Positions 43,466-48,003 of a stretch of DNA of 48,003 nt are shown piece by piece. Origin of the DNA: Saprospiraceae bacterium (GTDB lineage: Bacteria; Bacteroidota; Bacteroidia; Chitinophagales; Saprospiraceae); NCBI GenBank assembly GCA_022448995.1, contig JAKVCT010000008.1, forward strand, positions 1 to 48,003. Reading direction: 5' to 3'. The position numbers were made by a program, and so were the translations under genes. A model generated the notes under the pieces. It had not been told where the DNA came from. It searched no databases and saw only the letters and a list, made by a program, of their open reading frames with translations. Position 1 is the first letter of the stretch. Every line of letters starts with the position of its first letter.

Positions 43466-46400
43466 TTATTGTGCTTCTGATTTTCCCTCAATCCAATTAA
43501 TTAATTTATTATATCTAGGGTCCATCTCCATCAATTCTCGATTCCCGACAACTACCAAATGTTGTCTTGCACGAGTCAAAGCTACGTTCAACTTACGATC
43601 GACCTTACCATCATCGGATAAAGATACCACAGATTCTAGTTGATAAGGATTATTTAGACACAAAGAAATAAGAATAATGTCACGAGCACCTCCTTGATAA
43701 CGTTCTACGGTATCTATTGTACAATTTTCATACTCTAATTCATATTCTGCTAAGACATGACGGATCTGTGCAATCTGAGCTCTGAACGGAGTAATTACAC
43801 CAATCTTCTCAGGCTCAAACGCTTTTCCATTCACTTGGTAAATTTTATGGAAACTATGGATAATTCGACCAATCAGAACAGCTTCTTCCTTGTTAGTCTT
43901 AGGGTTATTATAACGATCAGCTTCTGTAGAAAAATACAGTACTCTAGATTTTATTAGTTGTAACTCTAGTGGAGAGGCGTTCATCGGGCTACGAAAATTC
44001 ATAGGAATTCTTTGCCAACTACTGTTGGGTACCTCTGGTGGTAGGAGTTTTAGGCCTCCATCATAAAAATACTCATTTGGAAATTCTGAAATATCACCAT
44101 GCATTCGTCCCTGATGAGATAGCATATCATAAGCCCAAGTCCATTTATCATCCATAGCCTTATTATACAATCGCTCAAATAGAGAGTTCCTGCGATTGTA
44201 CAAGCCAATAGCTTGCAAATCTTTATCCTTTTCGGCAGATCGTTGTTTATCTTGCATAACAACTGCGGGTAACTGTTTATGATCTCCAATAAGAACAAAT
44301 CGTTTAAAGTTAGGTAGAATCCCAACCAACAAAGGTTCTAAGATCTGAGATGCTTCGTCTATAATTGCTGTATCAAATTTCTTGATCTTTAATATAAGTG
44401 GACGATTAGCGATTGTAGCAACAGTCGCTACAAAAATTCGATGTTGTTGTATAATATCTTTTAATCCCTTTCTTGTCTTTGTCTCTTCTGTTCTTACTGA
44501 AAATAGTTGGTCAACAAAACGAGGATCACAAGAATATCTAGAGCCTATCCTCAAGTAATCATCTTTTGCAAAATCATGTATAGCTTCACAAATTTCATCT
44601 ACTGCTCGGTTGGTGTAAGCCATCAGGAGTATTTGTTCATTGGTATTCTTCAATAGATATTGTACCATTTCTGCCAACATAAATTTAGTCTTACCTGTAC
44701 CAGGAGGACCTACTAGTAGAAAATAGTCCTTAGCTGAAAGTGCCTTCCTCAAGATACGGGCTTGTTCTGCACTTAGGCTATTATTGCTAAAACGCATTGG
44801 TCGAGCTTCTACTTTTTTAGGTTCTTTCAGTCCCAATAGCAAATCTTTATGATGAGTAGAGGATTGTATAAATCTATACAAGGCTCTGTATTGAGCTGTA
44901 TAACTACTATCCATCATATTGTGTTCTACAAACCAATCGACGTCTTGCTTAAAGATATTGTCATTAAATTGCCGAGCGTGCAATCTTAAGTGAACAACTT
45001 CTGCATCTATCTTTATTATAGATACCTTGAAAATCTGATTAGTCAATACATTATCATAATCTACAAATTTAGGATATAATACAGCAATATCTCCTTGTCG
45101 GAAATTAGCTAGAGGGTTAGTCTGCTCTGTCCGTTGCATAATCAAGATAGGATCTTGATCTGAGGTTTTGTTTTCCAATACTTTTAGGTTACCCAAAATC
45201 TCAAAGGCTTCATTCTTCTCTTCAAATGCATTCAACCATAGTGCTGCTAGACCATTTATATTATCCTTACCTGCCAATCCTGTCTTTGCCAACTGGTGTT
45301 CACGTGCAATAAAGCTACTAAAGGATAAAAAATATTTACGTTCTACTGGACGTGTTTTTGAAATTGTTTGCGCAAATTCCTGCAAATCTCTTTTGACAAA
45401 ACCCATTGCTCTAGGAATTTGGCTAGGATTTAGAATATCTATGATAGTAATTCTGTCATAACCTTTCTCATCTAAATCACTCAATCTTCTCTCTATACTC
45501 ACCAAAGCATTGCGCACTTTGATAGCTTCATCTTGTTGTACCTTGTAGGTTGGTGCAAATTTCAAGTGGTCTACATCTATTCCTGAATATAATATATACT
45601 TGGATGGATCTACTGCTTCTCGAAATACAGAACGCACTAACAAGTCATATAAAATGGTTTGGGTATAATGATTATTGCTCAACCCAAAACGATTAGGAGC
45701 AAATGGCTTCCCACTTTTTAATTCTATAATGGCTGCTTTAGCAGATATACTTTCTTTGTACCAGATATCTAAACGACCTTGTAGTCCATATTTCTCTGAA
45801 TAAAATGAAGGCTCTAAGTAGCATTCTTTCGGATCTATCCCATTATTCTTTAAGGTATGGCTAACTACTTTCTTCAGATTGGTGTAATGCTTTTGGCTCT
45901 TTTTATAGATATCTCGTATTTCTGTATCTTCAAATGTCGCAAAGGCTAGAGGATTCAGAGAAAATACCTTTGGAAATATCTTTTTGAAATCAGCATTTAC
46001 ATCTGTCATTAATTCGTCTAAAAAATAGTTGGCAATATTTCCTAGCATTAATGGTTTGGAGTAAGTAAAGGGGAGAAACTTCTTTAATAAATATAAATGA
46101 GGAGAAGTCCCAAATCCTTGAAAACATTCTGATATACTACTAATATCTGTCAAGTAATCGGGTTCTATTACAAACATCTTAGGTAGATAAACTCCTTCTT
46201 CATTAATCAATACATCTATCAAGTTTAGACAAACCTTATAGTTAAATACTGTTTTAATTTGTTCTATTGTAGAATTATAATTTTCATTTAATGCAGTCTC
46301 ATTATATTTTACCTTGATAAATTCATTGGTGTAATAGTCAAATTCCTTACAGAGTAAATATTCATTTTCCTCATCACAATCTAATACAACTACACGAATA

Positions 46401-46828
46401 ATCTTCTTTTGTTCCTTTATTCGCAGTCGATTTGCTTGTGTATCTTCATCTTCCTGTGGAAACAACTTTTTTAAATCACTTGGAACAGGTACTTGGCAAA
46501 AAGCAGCAATACAAAAAGCGGTAGTCTTCAAACTAATCAAATAGTCTTTATCATTTAGAGACTGTGCTCCTATTTTAGCTGTTTTTGTTCTTTTTCTTAG
46601 TTGGTGAATTCTCCACTGAACGGCTCTTTTTACTTTATGTTTGTGGCAAGCAAAAGCAATTCTAGCAAACATGGTTGTAAATTGAATATTCTCATCTTTG
46701 GTAAATGCCATTAGGAGTTGATTCAAGGTTTGATTGAGTTCTATAACTTTAGCATTATTATCTGCTTCTGACCTATGAATCTTATGCAGTTCAATAAAAA
46801 ATAAGCGAGCAAGTTCTGGTGTATTCAT
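43466..46828 (-). CDS. Dna2-like nuclease-helicase, 1120 aa
   Basis: The N-terminal third is unknown and helical. A PD-(D/E)xK nuclease follows: GLQGRLDIW (Asp), AAIIELKSGK (Glu/Lys near 369) and HYTQTILYDLL, which carries the QxxxY motif of the Cas4/RecB group. The second half is an SF1 helicase of the Dna2/UPF1 class: Walker A GPPGTGKT (near 707), DEASQ (near 826), GDHKQLPAVV, ERYQGGARDIILISL (near 1045) and NVALTRARQHLVVVGN (near 1085). Combined nuclease and helicase suggest processing of DNA ends or flaps in repair. A role in phage defence cannot be excluded, but no partner gene is adjacent. There is no iron-sulphur cysteine set that I can see. Confidence 0.88.
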   Translation of the reverse strand: MNTPELARLFFIELHKIHRSEADNNAKVIELNQTLNQLLMAFTKDENIQFTTMFARIAFACHKHKVKRAVQWRIHQLRKRTKTAKIGAQSLNDKDYLISLKTTAFCIAAFCQVPVPSDLKKLFPQEDEDTQANRLRIKEQKKIIRVVVLDCDEENEYLLCKEFDYYTNEFIKVKYNETALNENYNSTIEQIKTVFNYKVCLNLIDVLINEEGVYLPKMFVIEPDYLTDISSISECFQGFGTSPHLYLLKKFLPFTYSKPLMLGNIANYFLDELMTDVNADFKKIFPKVFSLNPLAFATFEDTEIRDIYKKSQKHYTNLKKVVSHTLKNNGIDPKECYLEPSFYSEKYGLQGRLDIWYKESISAKAAIIELKSGKPFAPNRFGLSNNHYTQTILYDLLVRSVFREAVDPSKYILYSGIDVDHLKFAPTYKVQQDEAIKVRNALVSIERRLSDLDEKGYDRITIIDILNPSQIPRAMGFVKRDLQEFAQTISKTRPVERKYFLSFSSFIAREHQLAKTGLAGKDNINGLAALWLNAFEEKNEAFEILGNLKVLENKTSDQDPILIMQRTEQTNPLANFRQGDIAVLYPKFVDYDNVLTNQIFKVSIIKIDAEVVHLRLHARQFNDNIFKQDVDWFVEHNMMDSSYTAQYRALYRFIQSSTHHKDLLLGLKEPKKVEARPMRFSNNSLSAEQARILRKALSAKDYFLLVGPPGTGKTKFMLAEMVQYLLKNTNEQILLMAYTNRAVDEICEAIHDFAKDDYLRIGSRYSCDPRFVDQLFSVRTEETKTRKGLKDIIQQHRIFVATVATIANRPLILKIKKFDTAIIDEASQILEPLLVGILPNFKRFVLIGDHKQLPAVVMQDKQRSAEKDKDLQAIGLYNRRNSLFERLYNKAMDDKWTWAYDMLSHQGRMHGDISEFPNEYFYDGGLKLLPPEVPNSSWQRIPMNFRSPMNASPLELQLIKSRVLYFSTEADRYNNPKTNKEEAVLIGRIIHSFHKIYQVNGKAFEPEKIGVITPFRAQIAQIRHVLAEYELEYENCTIDTVERYQGGARDIILISLCLNNPYQLESVVSLSDDGKVDRKLNVALTRARQHLVVVGNRELMEMDPRYNKLINWIEGKSEAQ

Positions 46829-46869
46829 ATTAATATAAAAATCACGTACTATTTAGTGTAAATAATTTG

Positions 46870-46894
46870 ATGATTATATGTACTGTATAATCAT
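46870..46894. other. 9-bp hairpin upstream of the nuclease-helicase
   Basis: ATGATTATA and TATAATCAT pair perfectly around a 7-nt loop, 42 bp upstream of the ATG at 46828. It may be an operator. The rest of 46829-47330 is A+T-rich with no gene. Confidence 0.4.
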
Positions 46895-47330
46895 TTATTG
46901 CTAAAATAAACTTACTGTATAAGATTTGCAAATCATATTTACTTATATTTTGCGCTGTAGGATGCAATTAGTTTATAATTAATTACAAAGATCTTTAGAT
47001 TTAGCTTAGTTTTTAGCATTAAGTGTCTGACAATCAAATGATAGTGTGGTTTTTGTACTTAGGTTTATAGATTTTTTTAGAAGATATTGAAAAATAAAAA
47101 GTTACTCAGTTATATTACTTTCCAATTAAATAGATAGAGTATCTATTAGAGGAAGATCTGACTAACTATCTCAGTAACTCAAAATATTTTCTTAGTTTAT
47201 AATATTTTTCTAGAAATACATCTTTGTTTTTATAGTGTTGAAAATCAGGGATTTATATTTGTTTTTGTCTCTTTGTACCTCAATGTAAATGTATTATTTT
47301 TGAATAAAATAATACTTTTTTGCTCATGAA

Positions 47331-47361
47331 TTTGCTTTTTTGCGGAAAGGTCGTATATTTG
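47331..47361 (+). promoter_or_regulatory. rRNA promoter P1
   Basis: TTTG (47331-47334), a 19-nt spacer and TATATTTG (47354-47361): an exact match to the Bacteroidota TTTG-N19-TAnnTTTG promoter. First of four in tandem before the 16S gene. Confidence 0.85.
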
Positions 47362-47436
47362 CACTCGCCTTTTGAGAGAAGGGCAGCAAAGTAAAGCAAG
47401 TCTAAAGAAAATTTTTTATAAAAAACTTTAGATAAA

Positions 47437-47467
47437 TTTGTGAAAAACAAAAAAGTCTTTATCTTTG
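47437..47467 (+). promoter_or_regulatory. rRNA promoter P2
   Basis: TTTG (47437-47440), a 19-nt spacer and TATCTTTG (47460-47467). Its leader contains TTAAAGAG at 47488-47495, complementary to the boxA-like CTCTTTAA at 47683. Confidence 0.85.
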
Positions 47468-47667
47468 CACTCGCCTTGAGGGAATAGTTAAAGAGAAAAA
47501 GAGAGGCAAAAAAATAAAGATAAAAAATAGTGAAAAAGTTTTGTGGAAATGAAAAAACGTTTTATCTTTGCAATCGCCTTGAGAGAATAGTTAAAGAGAA
47601 AGTGAAAAGGCAAAAAAAATAAAGATAAAAAATAGCGTAAAAATTTTGTAGAAATTAAAAACGTTTT
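47460..47667. repeat. Tandem duplication of a ~104-bp rRNA promoter unit
   Basis: The stretch from the P2 -7 box to the P3 -7 box (103 bp) is repeated from P3 to P4 (105 bp) with scattered changes. Shared blocks are GAATAGTTAAAGAGAAA, then GGCAAAAAAATAAAGATAAA and AAAAATAG. Confidence 0.8.
47540..47570 (+). promoter_or_regulatory. rRNA promoter P3
   Basis: TTTG (47540-47543), a 19-nt spacer and TATCTTTG (47563-47570). Its leader also carries TTAAAGAG (47591-47598). Confidence 0.85.
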
Positions 47668-47675
47668 TATCTTTG
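47645..47675 (+). promoter_or_regulatory. rRNA promoter P4
   Basis: TTTG (47645-47648), a 19-nt spacer and TATCTTTG (47668-47675). It is the promoter nearest to the 16S gene, with an initiation point expected about 120 nt before the mature 5' end. Confidence 0.85.
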
Positions 47676-47680
47676 CAATC

Positions 47681-47700
47681 GTCTCTTTAAAGAAAGAGAC
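47681..47700 (+). promoter_or_regulatory. Leader hairpin with boxA-like core
   Basis: GTCTCTTT pairs with AAAGAGAC around AAAG. The bases CTCTTTAA (47683-47690) match the core of the NusB/NusE boxA antitermination site (TGCTCTTTAACA in E. coli). It directly follows the P4 start region. Confidence 0.45.
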
Positions 47701-47803
47701 GCACAAAAAATAGAAAAAGTTATATTGAAACTGTAAACAGCATAAACGAGTAAAAAGGAAATTCGCGAAGCGAAACAGAAATGAGTTGATTCGAAAGGAA
47801 CGA

Positions 47804-48003
<200 letters not shown>

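Noticed and set aside
43466..46828. Nuclease-helicase as Cas4-associated or a complete defence island
   Set aside because: No cas1/cas2, methylase or other defence gene is adjacent; lpxD and rRNA are the neighbours, so a defence role is left as a possibility only.

Overview
The window is A+T-rich chromosomal DNA from a member of the Bacteroidota, plausibly a Saprospirales-type gliding bacterium. The evidence is a GldH-like lipoprotein next to ricT and holB, two secreted proteins with C-terminal T9SS (Por) sorting domains, a TonB-dependent receptor with a carboxypeptidase-regulatory N-domain, promoters of the Bacteroidota TTTG-N19-TAnnTTTG type, and the 5' end of a 16S rRNA gene at the right edge. 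Genus-level identity is not established.

Layout: (1) 0.1-9 kb: two envelope proteins, flavodoxin plus pdxJ, a polyprenyl diphosphate synthase, a TonB-dependent receptor and a secreted T9SS esterase. (2) 9-17.7 kb: a gene-poor kilobase with a gene remnant and repeats, a predicted outer-membrane protein, two tandem vWA/YfbK-like lipoproteins with a small exported protein upstream, a CDF metal transporter and a DEAD-box helicase. (3) 18.1-20.7 kb: a four-gene operon of unknown function in which two paralogues flank a small HELVH zincin. (4) 21-26 kb: a large T9SS surface protein and a helical-repeat protein of unknown role. (5) 26.5-31.8 kb: housekeeping run gpx, holB, ricT, gldH, M28 peptidase. 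(6) 32.5-35.4 kb: a convergent type II restriction-modification pair (Eco47II-type nuclease and C5 methyltransferase with an N-terminal MerR-like HTH), followed by two gene remnants. (7) 35.6-43.4 kb: bioF, scoA-scoB, a small SpoIIAA-like protein, a cytoplasmic vWA protein and lpxD. (8) 43.5-46.8 kb: a Dna2-like nuclease-helicase. (9) 47.3-48 kb: four tandem rRNA promoters and the 16S start.

The most unusual signal is not a gene. At least eight intergenic sites carry arrays of 9-nt mini-hairpins (3-bp stem, 3-nt loop) separated by GAG or GTT linkers. Stems change between copies by compensatory substitution (AGC/GCT, AAC/GTT, CCC/GGG, CTC/GAG, CAC/GTG, GGC/GCC), and on one strand most loops are of the GNA type (GAA, GCA, GTA). 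Two sites fold further into a three-hairpin cloverleaf with covarying arms, and one lies inside a 238-bp element with nested inverted repeats. This looks like an undescribed non-autonomous repeat family under selection for structure. The second item of interest is the rRNA leader: a tandemly duplicated promoter unit whose transcripts contain a sequence complementary to a boxA-like motif.
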